Positions 1 to 6,689 of a stretch of DNA of 21,757 bases are shown one piece after another (the first letter of the stretch is position 1; each line of letters starts with the position of its first letter). The translations under genes were made by a program, and so were the position numbers. The DNA is from a virus, in the IMG/VR virus record IMGVR_UViG_3300042458_000706, positions 1 to 21,757 of that record. One strand, given 5' to 3'. The notes under the pieces are model-generated. The model was not told where the DNA came from, searched no databases, and saw nothing but the letters and a program-made list of their open reading frames with translations.

Positions 1-1
1 T

Positions 2-574
2 GTTCAGGTTCGCCATAAAACAGAATACGGCATGAGTGAGTGGAGTGTGCCGCTTGACCCTAAAGAGCAGCATTCCACATGGGCTGATGGCGTTGAAATG
101 CGCTTGCTCTACACCACACCACCATCCACCAGCATTGGCGGGGCGGTGACGGATGATGTTAAGTATGAATGTGTCAATGCAGCATGGGGCAGCAAGAAAT
201 GGTATTCATCAGCCACTAACACAAAGCCTGTAGCCCAAGCAGAGCCATCAGCTAAATCTGATTTTCGACAGCCATTACTTGATTGGAATTTGGTAAATGC
301 GTTTGTTCACCAAAAAGTAGCGCGGCTGGAAAAATCTCTCGAACTGGCAAGGCGGCTTTTGACTGTTGCTACATGGGCGGCTGGAAAAATCATTATCGAA
401 AGAAAACGCGGCGCGTCGACTGCCCCGCACGCCGAAGTCGATGCACTGGTTTGCGCCAACGAAAGCATCCGGTCATGGCTAATAACAACGGGCTGGAGCG
501 GCTGCATTGAGAGCGCACCAACACTTGAGGAAATTGCTGCCATAGCCAGCACCAAGCCAGGGGCCACCCCATGA
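2..574 (+). CDS. Phage accessory protein, 5' end beyond window
   Basis: The reading frame is open from base 2 and runs through an internal ATG at 32. The residues before that ATG (VQVRHKTEYG) lead smoothly into MSEWSVPLDP, so the gene most likely starts left of the window and only its last 190 residues are seen. The N-terminal part (to about residue 45 after the ATG), including RLLYTTPP, resembles the tails of small phage accessory proteins that end a beta-rich segment with a LYT-PP sequence. The C-terminal part is helical (LEKSLELARRLL) and is not recognised. It is the first of seven coupled plus-strand genes and overlaps the next by ATGA. The function is unknown; coding status is well supported by length and operon context. 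Confidence 0.7.
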   Translation, partial: VQVRHKTEYGMSEWSVPLDPKEQHSTWADGVEMRLLYTTPPSTSIGGAVTDDVKYECVNAAWGSKKWYSSATNTKPVAQAEPSAKSDFRQPLLDWNLVNAFVHQKVARLEKSLELARRLLTVATWAAGKIIIERKRGASTAPHAEVDALVCANESIRSWLITTGWSGCIESAPTLEEIAAIASTKPGATP

Positions 575-759
575 TCGACAAAAGTGATGCCGAAAGGCTG
601 GCGATGGCTAAAGCCTTTGACATCGTGATCGCGTGGCTACAGCACAAAGGTACGGCGGCCAATGTCTCGGAGCTTGCCAGCATGTGTGAGTTTGTGGTTT
701 TCGTCCAGGCACGCAATCCAGATGCCCCGCAACCAGCAGAGCGCAATGATGGCGGCTAA
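571..759 (+). CDS. Small hypothetical phage protein (62 aa)
   Basis: The ATG overlaps the stop of the preceding gene in an ATGA, the usual translational coupling in this operon, and a purine-rich AGGGG lies upstream. The product is 62 residues, largely helical in the first half (DAERLAMAKAFDIVIAW), with no signal peptide or membrane segment. It overlaps the next gene by 14 nt. I do not recognise a family. Its position among small accessory genes suggests a dispensable host-interaction role, but that is inference. Confidence 0.6.
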   Translation: MIDKSDAERLAMAKAFDIVIAWLQHKGTAANVSELASMCEFVVFVQARNPDAPQPAERNDGG

Positions 760-973
760 AAAAGAATACTGGGTGCTGACTGAAACGCTCCCTGATAAAT
801 TGACAAAAGGCAAGTGGACGCATATCACCAGCACCCGGGTGGTTCGTCTGATGGCGCAGGCCGAAGGGTATGCAATGGTGCGTAATCAGGGGTGTATGCC
901 GTTTTGCGTCAGTGTTAAAAAACTGACTAAATATGTGCCACCTCAAAGTAAAAGAACAGAAGGATTGACATGA
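746..973 (+). CDS. Small hypothetical phage protein (75 aa)
   Basis: The open frame extends upstream to 662, but the stretch before 746 lies inside the preceding gene and looks non-native. The likely start is one of two consecutive ATG codons at 746 and 749. The product begins MMAAKKEYWVLTE and contains a compact alpha/beta-looking segment (KGKWTHITSTRVVRLMAQAEGYAMV). It overlaps the previous gene by 14 nt and the next by ATGA. The Shine-Dalgarno sequence is weak (AGAG), so translation probably depends on coupling to the upstream gene. The family is not recognised. Confidence 0.55.
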   Translation: MMAAKKEYWVLTETLPDKLTKGKWTHITSTRVVRLMAQAEGYAMVRNQGCMPFCVSVKKLTKYVPPQSKRTEGLT

Positions 974-1359
974 CAAACACCGACAAGATGCGCGAGGATT
1001 TCGCCAATCACATCAATGACTGCATCGAAAGCGAAGGCGGCTTAATGCAGGCCTTGCAGCGCAATGAAGCTGGCGATTATGTAACGCACTGGGTTGCTCA
1101 AAAGTGGGTAACTTGGCAAGCAGCCACACTCAAAGCAGCGCCGGGGTGGCGGGATATTGCGGATGCGCCAAAAGGCGGAACTGAGTATTGGGCTACTGAC
1201 GGAAAGCATTACTTCACAGAAAGCCAGCCGCCAGACTGCTATCCGGGGCAGTGGGTCTGGTTTAAAAAAGAACAATACTGGGGCGGCTCAATATCAACTT
1301 ACAAAGCCACTCATTTCATGCCACTTCCTGCACCACCAGCACCAGGGGGTGACAAATGA
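970..1359 (+). CDS. DUF551-like phage protein
   Basis: The product is 129 residues. The C-terminal half, from about residue 59, has the pattern of DUF551 proteins common in temperate-phage accessory regions: W-R-D-I-A-D-A-P near its start and A-T-H-F-M-P-L-P-A-P-P near the end. The N-terminal half (MREDFANHINDC ... WVTWQAAT) is the helical leader often joined to that domain. The biochemical role of DUF551 is unknown. A good Shine-Dalgarno sequence (AGAAGGA) precedes the ATG, which overlaps the previous stop in an ATGA; the 3' end overlaps the next gene in the same way. Confidence 0.75.
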   Translation: MTNTDKMREDFANHINDCIESEGGLMQALQRNEAGDYVTHWVAQKWVTWQAATLKAAPGWRDIADAPKGGTEYWATDGKHYFTESQPPDCYPGQWVWFKKEQYWGGSISTYKATHFMPLPAPPAPGGDK

Positions 1360-1604
1360 GCGTATTCATAACTCTTGGCGATATTATTTCTTTTGCCTTG
1401 GCTGCAATTTTTGGCCTAATTTTGCTGGTGATTTATTTTCTCATTTGGTGGGCACAATGGCGCTGCAAACATGATGGCGATTTTGGCGAGACTCAAGCCT
1501 GTGATGCTATTTGTCATCAGTGCGGCAAAAATCTCGGCTTTATTGGAACAGTCCGAGCAAAACGCGCTGCCGCAGCCATTGGTAAATCTGAGAGGGGGGA
1601 GTGA
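1356..1604 (+). CDS. Small membrane protein with Cys-rich (zinc-ribbon-like) tail
   Basis: The product is 82 residues. Residues 8-32 form one strong hydrophobic segment (FALAAIFGLILLVIYFLIWW), followed by a short soluble tail with C37, H39, C49, C53 and C56. The arrangement CDAICHQCGKNLGF looks like the knuckle of a zinc ribbon. Similar short Cys-knuckle proteins occur among phage accessory genes, but the target is unknown. The topology is probably a single-pass inner-membrane anchor with a small metal-binding domain. The gene is coupled by ATGA upstream and by TGATG downstream. Confidence 0.65.
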   Translation: MSVFITLGDIISFALAAIFGLILLVIYFLIWWAQWRCKHDGDFGETQACDAICHQCGKNLGFIGTVRAKRAAAAIGKSERGE

Positions 1605-1816
1605 TGGCTGAATATCGCACAGGACTTGCGCCGACCACATACAACCCACGCACGGACACCTATGACACGTCAGATGGCACGGCAGTAGGCGCAGAACTGA
1701 TTCATGGCGCAAAGAACATAGAAGATGTATTTTGGATTGCAACCATCAGAGAACAGCAACGCAAAGCCATCAGAGAACAGCAACGCAAACCAGCCAATCA
1801 AGGAGCCGACAAATGA
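1604..1816 (+). CDS. Small hypothetical protein with duplicated IREQQRK motif
   Basis: The start is the ATG at 1604, which overlaps the previous stop in TGATG; a GTG three bases earlier is possible but less likely. The product is 70 residues. A tandem 24-bp duplication near the 3' end (1743-1790) makes the protein end with two copies of IREQQRK, strongly basic and glutamine-rich. The N-terminal 45 residues (GLAPTTYNPRTDTYDTSDG) are polar and may be disordered. The family and function are not recognised. Confidence 0.55.
   Translation: MAEYRTGLAPTTYNPRTDTYDTSDGTAVGAELIHGAKNIEDVFWIATIREQQRKAIREQQRKPANQGADK
1743..1790 (+). repeat. Tandem duplication, 2 x 24 bp, in-frame
   Basis: The units 1743-1766 and 1767-1790 differ only in their last base (g versus c). 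The unit length is a multiple of three, so the reading frame is preserved and the encoded motif (T/A)IREQQRK is doubled. This looks like a recent slippage or unequal recombination event. Confidence 0.95.
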
Positions 1817-2112
1817 CAGACAAACAATTATTGATTGATGCGGCTAAGGCTGCGGGGATTAATCTTGAGTGGGACGGCCACCCTGACAAATGGCAACCCA
1901 TGTTTTACCAGGGTAAGACATATCACGCATGGAATCCACTTGAGGACGATGGCGATCTATTCAGGCTTGCGCAAAAGCTCAATATCGTCATCGATTTCAA
2001 TGAGGGTTTTGCAGAGCACTGGAGCACGCTGCGCCATCATTTTGGTGACAACGGCAGAACCGTCCACCATGCAGTGCTGCAAGTTGCCGCTGAAATTGGA
2101 TTTACTGCTTAG
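1813..2112 (+). CDS. Phage_ABA_S-like (phage ABA sandwich) domain protein
   Basis: The chosen ATG overlaps the previous stop (ATGA) and has a strong Shine-Dalgarno sequence (AAGGAG) 8 nt upstream, so the longer in-frame extension to 1732 is rejected. The product is 99 residues: helix MTDKQLLIDAAKAAGI, then a beta segment ending in the signature WNPLEDDGDLFRLAQKLNI, and a C-terminal helix (HHAVLQVAAEIG). The WNPL-DDGD-LRLA pattern is typical of the phage ABA sandwich family, whose function is unknown. It is the last gene of the plus-strand operon and its stop lies 9 nt from the stop of the convergent holin gene. Confidence 0.75.
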   Translation: MTDKQLLIDAAKAAGINLEWDGHPDKWQPMFYQGKTYHAWNPLEDDGDLFRLAQKLNIVIDFNEGFAEHWSTLRHHFGDNGRTVHHAVLQVAAEIGFTA

Positions 2113-2121
2113 GCCAAGCGG

Positions 2122-2658
2122 TTATTTGACAGACGGCGCGGCGGCCAGCATCGTGGTTTTGTTCTCGCTTTGGCGTGTCGTGCCAAACCAGAAAGCCATC
2201 ACGCTTGTCCAGGCTGTACCCAAACTGCCCAGCATCAGCAGCAGCGCGTCAGATGAATCCGTGGTTAGCCAGCCTTTCATCATGCAGATAAGCACGCCCA
2301 AAAAGCCAACAGTCACGATAATAGACAAAGCCGCAGGAACTATGCTTGGGTTTGCCATTTGCAGCTTACGGGCGCTGTCACGGTCAGCCGCGGCGATTGC
2401 CTCCAAGTCCTTGATGTTGGCAAAACCGAGCGCCTTCATTTGCAGTTCAAAATTCTGGTCGGCTTCTTTTAGGGCCAAAAGTTGTTCAGGCGTTGCATTG
2501 GCCACGGCATTGCCAATCGCTTCGGGTGTAGCGCCAACTGTTACGCCCAGCGCCTGGCCAACCTCCTTAGCGGCCATCGCAATTAAGGCCGGGACGTTGC
2601 CAGTAGCAGCCGCGCCTATCCAAGGCAGAGCGGTCGTTAGAATTTTCGTAAAGTCCAT
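2122..2658 (-). CDS. Holin-family membrane protein
   Basis: The product is 178 residues. It has an N-terminal weakly hydrophobic stretch (about 8-30), a charged helical middle (PEQLLALKEADQNFELQMKA, about 57-76, then AAADRDSARKLQM), and two clear membrane segments at about 106-128 and 138-159. This matches the 3-TM holin type found in proteobacterial phages and gene-transfer agents. Holins accumulate in the inner membrane and release or activate the lysozyme at the set time. The gene directly follows the lysozyme gene with a good Shine-Dalgarno sequence (AAAGGA). It is the last gene of the minus-strand block. Its exact mode (holin versus accessory membrane protein) is inferred. Confidence 0.75.
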   Translation of the reverse strand: MDFTKILTTALPWIGAAATGNVPALIAMAAKEVGQALGVTVGATPEAIGNAVANATPEQLLALKEADQNFELQMKALGFANIKDLEAIAAADRDSARKLQMANPSIVPAALSIIVTVGFLGVLICMMKGWLTTDSSDALLLMLGSLGTAWTSVMAFWFGTTRQSENKTTMLAAAPSVK

Positions 2659-2678
2659 TTTTTTCCTTTAATTTAAAC

Positions 2679-3161
2679 TCATTTAATAGCCGCGCCTACT
2701 GCGATAGCTTGGTCGCCAGACAAGCCACGGAATAACGCCTGTTCAGCAGCGCGACGGCGGGTCAGGCCGAGCATCACTTTGCCGTCGTTTTTGTTCCATC
2801 GCGGAAACTGTGCATCCGCGCCGGGTATGTCGCCAGCGTTGAATTTCTGTAGCAGCGTCGAAGATTTGAGGTTGCCCAAACCGAGGTTATAAGCAAAGCA
2901 CACCAGAGCGTCGAATTGGCCCTGTGTTGCGGTTTTAATCAAAGCTGATACACCGGGCTCAAACTCACGGGCAAGCCGCTTGGCAAAGCGCATATTGGCC
3001 TCAATTTGCGTGATGGTGCACCCGGGTGTGACGTGCGGCCCGGTATCACCCCAGCCGATAGTTAGGGGTAGACCATTTTTACTGCCAGGGTCTGGGTAGG
3101 CGGTTAGCTTGCAGCCCTCAAAATTGTGCAGTACTTGAATGCCGCTGCTTGAGGTTTTCAT
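2679..3161 (-). CDS. Endolysin, GH24 phage lysozyme
   Basis: The product is 160 residues, the normal size for T4/P22-type lysozymes, which hydrolyse the glycan backbone of peptidoglycan. The catalytic Glu is E15 in NFEGCKLTAYPDPG, followed by D24 after eight residues and T34 in LTIGWGDTG, matching the E-x8-D-xn-T active site with a short insertion (SKNG) between D and T. The conserved core helix QFDALVCFAYNLG and the later GLTRRRAAEQALF motif are present. No signal peptide or SAR segment is visible, so export should depend on the holin. It starts 2 nt after the stop of the preceding gene with Shine-Dalgarno AAAGG. Confidence 0.93.
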   Translation of the reverse strand: MKTSSSGIQVLHNFEGCKLTAYPDPGSKNGLPLTIGWGDTGPHVTPGCTITQIEANMRFAKRLAREFEPGVSALIKTATQGQFDALVCFAYNLGLGNLKSSTLLQKFNAGDIPGADAQFPRWNKNDGKVMLGLTRRRAAEQALFRGLSGDQAIAVGAAIK

Positions 3162-3163
3162 GA

Positions 3164-3454
3164 TTAACCTTTCACGCCACGTTTTTCAGCCTTCAACAAA
3201 GCAATCTCGAGTTGTTGTTCAACACGTTTAAGCAGCTCCAGCAGCTCGATGCGTTTGACGTAGGCCTCGCGCATGGCGGCGACTTCGGCTTTGACCTCAT
3301 GCAGTTGCGAGCGTGTAGTTTCATGCGCATCAACCAAACGCACGATCTGTGTGTATATACCAAACACGCCAAGGCAAAGTGCTATCAATAGCCCTGGGAC
3401 AATCTTGTCCCTGAGCCAATACCAAAAATAAAACTCGTCGTCCGGTCTTGTCAT
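3164..3454 (-). CDS. Single-TM coiled-coil protein of the lysis cassette
   Basis: The product is 96 residues with a charged N-terminus (MTRPDDEFYFWYWLRDK), one membrane segment at about 18-40, and an uninterrupted coiled coil from about 42 to the end (LHEVKAEVAAMREAYVKRIELLELLKR). That architecture is shared by small i-spanin-like proteins and by holin-accessory proteins, and the position directly before the lysozyme fits either. I found no lipobox-containing o-spanin nested in another frame, so a spanin assignment is not secure. The start overlaps the preceding stop (ATGA) and has Shine-Dalgarno AGGGGG. Confidence 0.7.
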   Translation of the reverse strand: MTRPDDEFYFWYWLRDKIVPGLLIALCLGVFGIYTQIVRLVDAHETTRSQLHEVKAEVAAMREAYVKRIELLELLKRVEQQLEIALLKAEKRGVKG

Positions 3455-3936
3455 GCCCGCCCCCTGAAAAAGTCTTCTGTCACATCCCGCCCCAAGCTCA
3501 TAGCAATGGCCGCATACTGCGCCGGGCCAAATAGCTGCGGTTCGACAATGCCGACACTTGCGCCGCAGGCCTCATTGCAATACCAGCGGTCGATGTATTG
3601 ACTGCCGGGTAGTACCGTGGCCAGTGCCCCGCGCATGTCGTACTTTTCGCCATTGTGGATAGCAAACCATTCTTTTGACTGGTTCAAGCTCCAGATTGGT
3701 ACGTCAACAATCATCCAATGCCCAGCCGTCAGCCGGGCGGTTTTTGTGCGCACGCCTCCGTCGCGCAGGCTGGCGCTGGCAATGACAACCGAGCCGTCTG
3801 TCAGCTCGTCGTGAATCATCTCCGTGTGGGTAACGCGCTGATAAATGCCGCGCTGGACTAGCCGGGTAAGCGCCCAGCCAGCGCGCACCTTCAAGGTGTC
3901 GCCGCTGTGGTTGCCGATGTAGAGCGCGGTTTTCAT
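3451..3936 (-). CDS. Permuted papain-like (NlpC/P60, YiiX-type) hydrolase
   Basis: The product is 161 residues. The N-terminal GDTLKVRAGWALTRLVQ leads to a His in VTHTEMI (H37), and the Cys in RWYCNEACG (C120) follows near the C-terminus. This His-before-Cys order, with the C-N/S-E sequence, is that of circularly permuted papain-fold enzymes such as YiiX/YaeF, which act as amidases or thioesterases on cell-envelope or lipid substrates. Phages often encode such a protein near the lysis genes. The substrate is unknown; peptidoglycan peptide cleavage is plausible. Shine-Dalgarno AAGGA is present and the start overlaps the 51-residue gene upstream (ATGA). Confidence 0.7.
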   Translation of the reverse strand: MKTALYIGNHSGDTLKVRAGWALTRLVQRGIYQRVTHTEMIHDELTDGSVVIASASLRDGGVRTKTARLTAGHWMIVDVPIWSLNQSKEWFAIHNGEKYDMRGALATVLPGSQYIDRWYCNEACGASVGIVEPQLFGPAQYAAIAMSLGRDVTEDFFRGRA

Positions 3937-4088
3937 GGCAGTGCGTCCTTAGCCGCCCATGATTCGGCAAATACGCCTTGAACGTAGACCAGTAGCGCCC
4001 CGGCCAAGCCCTTGACTTGGTTGGTCGTTAGCGTTTGAATAGTGCCGGTTTTTGAGCGTACTGCAATGGTTGCGTCTTCTTTAAGCAT
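3933..4088 (-). CDS. Small hypothetical phage protein (51 aa)
   Basis: This gene fills most of the gap between the hydrolase and esterase genes. The ATG at 4088 is preceded by AAAAGGGCGAAA, a usable Shine-Dalgarno sequence, and the stop overlaps the next start in ATGA. The 51-residue product begins MLKEDATIAVRSKTGTIQTL, then has an amphipathic helix (NQVKGLAGALLVYVQGVF). The frame is clean and both junctions are coupled, which argues for a real gene. Similar short proteins lie beside tail-fibre genes in other phages, but I do not recognise a named family. Confidence 0.65.
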   Translation of the reverse strand: MLKEDATIAVRSKTGTIQTLTTNQVKGLAGALLVYVQGVFAESWAAKDALP

Positions 4089-4143
4089 TTTCGCCCTTTT
4101 GTTTTCTGATGTGCCAGCCTTTAAAGTCTTTGCGGCTTGTCAT
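4081..4143 (-). CDS. Possible 20-residue coupled mini-ORF
   Basis: The ATG overlaps the stop of the alpha/beta hydrolase gene (ATGA) and the TAA overlaps the first codons of the 51-residue gene. The peptide (MTSRKDFKGWHIRKQKGENA) is short and very basic. It may be a real micro-protein or just a translational relay that carries ribosomes from one gene to the next. Evidence is limited to the overlap geometry. Confidence 0.35.
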   Translation of the reverse strand: MTSRKDFKGWHIRKQKGENA

Positions 4144-4871
4144 GTCGGGTACATTGCCTGCATTTGACTGACTGCAACATCCCATTGAGTAATATGCCCA
4201 CCGGGGAAGCTGCGAAAAGTCAGTGTGTTGCCTTGTGCAAACCTGTCACGCGCCTGCTCTTGCTGATAGAAGGGCACTTGCACATCTTCAGGGCTCCCGT
4301 TCAAATAAATAACCGCCCCCGAGATTGATTTACTTAAAGGTGAGCGGCTGAAATATTCGTTAGGCACTTGTGACGGAGTGCCTCCCATGCACGCCTCAAG
4401 ACTTTCGCGGAACTGAGGTTTTTGCAGCCACCAGTCGGCAAGGTCAAATGGAAACACCCAAAACAAACCACCGTACAAAACGCCCGGATATGCCGCCATG
4501 TACATCAAACCGAGATAGCCGCCGCCTGATGTGCCTATGCCAATGACACGTTCAATCATGGGAAATTCAGCCTTGATGCTTTCAATCACACGGTTGATGC
4601 GCTCCAGTTGCGACGGGTGGCCTGCGCCTTGCGGGTGAAAATTAATCCCACCAGCGTTTGGGCAGACCATCACATAGTTGTTCAAACTCGCCAGCAGCGG
4701 GTAGTTGTCCAGCTCGTTCATGTTGCTGCTCCACGCATGGAAAACCACAATCAATGTGCGAGGCCAGCCCTTCACGGCGCGTTTATATGGCTCGTCACCC
4801 ACATAACGGACACTCACGCTTTCTTCTGCGCTTGTCGCAGTCAATGTGCCTTCAAGGTCGTTGACGTTCAT
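4140..4871 (-). CDS. Alpha/beta hydrolase (PHB-depolymerase/esterase-like), tail-associated
   Basis: Using the ATG at 4871, 1 nt after the previous stop, the product is 243 residues. A strand with the oxyanion-type sequence VVFHAWSSN lies at about residues 42-50. The nucleophile elbow GTSGG gives S115, and the likely acid D196 (GSPEDV) and base H226 (PGGHITQW) complete the triad in the right order. The frame is open further upstream to 5084 and includes MSRRLVFTVSIAGALLLAARC, which would look like a signal peptide, but that stretch overlaps well-conserved-looking coding sequence of the preceding gene. No strong Shine-Dalgarno sequence is seen at either start, so the start is uncertain. The position after tail fibre genes suggests an esterase acting on host surface polysaccharide; a cytosolic role cannot be excluded. 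Confidence 0.75.
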   Translation of the reverse strand: MNVNDLEGTLTATSAEESVSVRYVGDEPYKRAVKGWPRTLIVVFHAWSSNMNELDNYPLLASLNNYVMVCPNAGGINFHPQGAGHPSQLERINRVIESIKAEFPMIERVIGIGTSGGGYLGLMYMAAYPGVLYGGLFWVFPFDLADWWLQKPQFRESLEACMGGTPSQVPNEYFSRSPLSKSISGAVIYLNGSPEDVQVPFYQQEQARDRFAQGNTLTFRSFPGGHITQWDVAVSQMQAMYPT

Positions 4872-4872
4872 A

Positions 4873-5433
4873 TTAGGAAAAAACTCTTGCTTCTGCAATC
4901 TGGCACAACGCGCCGCCAGCAGTAACGCACCAGCGATACTTACTGTAAACACCAGGCGACGTGACATTGAATGCTTTGGTTTCTCCATCTGCAAATGATA
5001 TGCTGTTTGCGCTGTGAAGTACCGACCATGCCGAACCATTCCAACCCTCAAACGTCCATGTGTTGGGGCATAGCGTGTTGGCATCGCTGCGATTGGTCAG
5101 GTTGTAGCTGTAGCAAGGCGCAGCCGCTGGCATGTCAATTTGCAGAATTTGCGGTGCGCTTGCCGATGGTTGTGATGTTGATGACCAACCCACTGCCCAC
5201 CCGTTGCCTGTTTGTTTGTTAAACGCACGCCAAGCCGCAGCGGTTATGCCAGCTTCGCTATATTCGGACGTTGCAAAAGCCGTGTGACCGCCGCCAGTCG
5301 GTGCGCTCAGTGTGGGCGTTATCTCGGCGTTGTTGCGCGGGGGCAGGCTCGGTGCTGGTTTTGGTACGCTGGCAAGCGTCAGACTGCCGGATGCGGTGTG
5401 GATTACACCGTTGACGTTTACGTAAACTGTCAT
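4873..5433 (-). CDS. Discoidin (F5/8 type C)-like tail/receptor-binding protein
   Basis: The start is the ATG at 5433, with GGAG 7 nt upstream inside the end of the fibre gene; a TTG at 5445 is rejected. The product is 186 residues. Residues 1-35 are a short proline-rich leader (PKPAPSLPP). From about 40 onward the sequence has discoidin-domain features: aromatic core (AAWRAFNKQTGNGW), ILQIDMP strand, TFEGWNGSAWSVLHS, and the closing KYRWCV...IAEARVF. Such domains bind sugars. Four Cys (107, 122, 169, 177) could form disulfides. It directly follows the tail fibre gene and precedes the hydrolase, so a host-recognition role is likely. Confidence 0.65.
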   Translation of the reverse strand: MTVYVNVNGVIHTASGSLTLASVPKPAPSLPPRNNAEITPTLSAPTGGGHTAFATSEYSEAGITAAAWRAFNKQTGNGWAVGWSSTSQPSASAPQILQIDMPAAAPCYSYNLTNRSDANTLCPNTWTFEGWNGSAWSVLHSANSISFADGETKAFNVTSPGVYSKYRWCVTAGGALCQIAEARVFS

Positions 5434-5435
5434 GC

Positions 5436-6644
5436 TTATCTCCAAGCTCTTAAAATTAAATTCCAGTTTCCGGCTGTGATGCTCAGCAACGCGCCATTGT
5501 CTTTTCGAACTATTTGAAACCCGTTTGAGCTGTATCTCACGTCAAGCGTTGTTGCAGTGGGTACAACCGAGACGCCACGCGCCGCTGCGCCGTCAAAATC
5601 CCCTTGAAGGTTAAACATCACTTCATCATTGATGGAGTAGCCGCCTTCTGCGGTAACGCATCTAAGACGAGCCTGAAGCAGCGAAGGCATACCGCCAAGA
5701 CTATGTGTTAAAGACAAAGCGCCAGCAAGTGTGATTGTTTGGGCTGGAGATGTGTAGGAGCCGCTGAAAGGTGCAATAAACCTTTCAACCAGAGCTTGTG
5801 TCGCACTTATAAGTGTGACGCGACTACGGTGATTGATAGGAATGTCGCCAGCCGCCAAGTTTGAGTACGTGCCGTCTAAATTTTCTTTAACCAGATTCGG
5901 CGGGGTTGCAATGCCGTTTATCGCTAAGGTCGGTGATACCCCGCAAGCGGCATTAAAGTTCACAACAAAAGACATGCCCGCTGCATATGCCGTGTAAACA
6001 GGATTCGGCGTGATCGTGTAGGCGGTGCTTGTGCCGCCCGTGGTGTAGATCGTGCTGGTGTTGTTGCCTAGCGATGTAATGTCGCTGTTTGCGCCTGCTG
6101 CAGCATGCAAGTTGGCGGCACGCTGATACTGCACAACATTCCAGCCGTTACCCGCTAAATTCGGATATGCGATACATGTATCGCCTGCCGCTGTTGTGAT
6201 GTTGGCCGCGCCGGGTAATGCGAGAGTTGCGCTGTTTGTCAGGATAAGCACACCAGAAAACCTGATGTATCGTGGCCCGTTGTAGTTTGTGCCAAACGAT
6301 GTAATGCCAGTCGTTCCAGATATTTCAACCGCTACGCTGTTTTGACCACCAATATCAACCGTGGCGGCTGACGGCAGTGACGCTGGCGCGCCTTGGCTAA
6401 ATAGCTGCTGAAACCGCAAAGAATCACCCGAAACAGTACCCGCGCCAAGCCCGGTTAGTTTGTTGCTAGCCATTGGCAGATTGGCGCTTGGGGGCGATTG
6501 GCCGTCCCGGGTGATCGCGTTTGTCAGGCCAGCCGCAATGTCTGTCATTGTGGCGTTAAACGCGGTGGAACTAATGACAGTCCCGGTGATAACCGGATTC
6601 CCCGGCGTGTAGGGTGAAAACGACCCTGATCCGTTAAATGGCAT
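5436..6644 (-). CDS. Tail fibre protein
   Basis: The product is 402 residues. The N-terminus (MPFNGSGSFS, then PGNPVITGTVISSTAFN and ANLPMASNKLTGLG) matches the virion-attachment region of many podovirus and siphovirus tail fibres, which repeats as short beta segments. The centre is Ser/Thr/Gly/Asn-rich and beta-prone, as in fibre shafts, and the C-terminus (about 300-402) looks like a compact beta domain. It would attach to the tail and bind the host receptor. Shine-Dalgarno AAGGATACAAAC is well placed. A 168-bp gap separates it from the preceding virion gene. Confidence 0.85.
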   Translation of the reverse strand: MPFNGSGSFSPYTPGNPVITGTVISSTAFNATMTDIAAGLTNAITRDGQSPPSANLPMASNKLTGLGAGTVSGDSLRFQQLFSQGAPASLPSAATVDIGGQNSVAVEISGTTGITSFGTNYNGPRYIRFSGVLILTNSATLALPGAANITTAAGDTCIAYPNLAGNGWNVVQYQRAANLHAAAGANSDITSLGNNTSTIYTTGGTSTAYTITPNPVYTAYAAGMSFVVNFNAACGVSPTLAINGIATPPNLVKENLDGTYSNLAAGDIPINHRSRVTLISATQALVERFIAPFSGSYTSPAQTITLAGALSLTHSLGGMPSLLQARLRCVTAEGGYSINDEVMFNLQGDFDGAAARGVSVVPTATTLDVRYSSNGFQIVRKDNGALLSITAGNWNLILRAWR

Positions 6645-6654
6645 GTTTGTATCC

Positions 6655-6683
6655 TTGTGACTACTGGTTACTGGGCTTAGAAT
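6655..6683 (+). promoter_or_regulatory. Candidate sigma70-like promoter, plus strand
   Basis: TTGTGA (6655-6660) and TAGAAT (6678-6683) are separated by 17 nt and match the -35 and -10 consensus at 4/6 and 5/6 positions. It points away from the late operon and ends 6 nt before the ATG of the 6690 ORF. One such match in this length can arise by chance. Confidence 0.25.
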
Positions 6684-6689
6684 GCGAGA

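Noticed and set aside
2110-2124. Bidirectional terminator between the convergent operons
   Set aside because: Only a 4-bp stem (GCTT/AAGC) is present, with no T-run on either side.
1835-2671. 278-residue plus-strand ORF
   Set aside because: It lies mostly antisense to the holin gene and in another frame of the ABA-domain gene; composition is low-complexity Ser/Ala and unrelated to a known fold. It is a shadow.
3164-3454. Nested o-spanin (Rz1-like) gene inside the coiled-coil gene
   Set aside because: The best alternative-frame ORF on the minus strand is Cys/Ser-rich but has no signal peptide and no lipobox.
4872-5084. Upstream extension of the alpha/beta hydrolase with a signal-peptide-like segment
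   Set aside because: It overlaps the discoidin-like gene, whose frame looks genuinely coding to its stop, and has no good Shine-Dalgarno. The Cys has Arg just before it, so it is not a lipobox. Kept only as an alternative start.
4873-6644. Diversity-generating retroelement target (as in BPP-1)
   Set aside because: No reverse transcriptase, no accessory protein and no template/variable repeat pair were found in the window.
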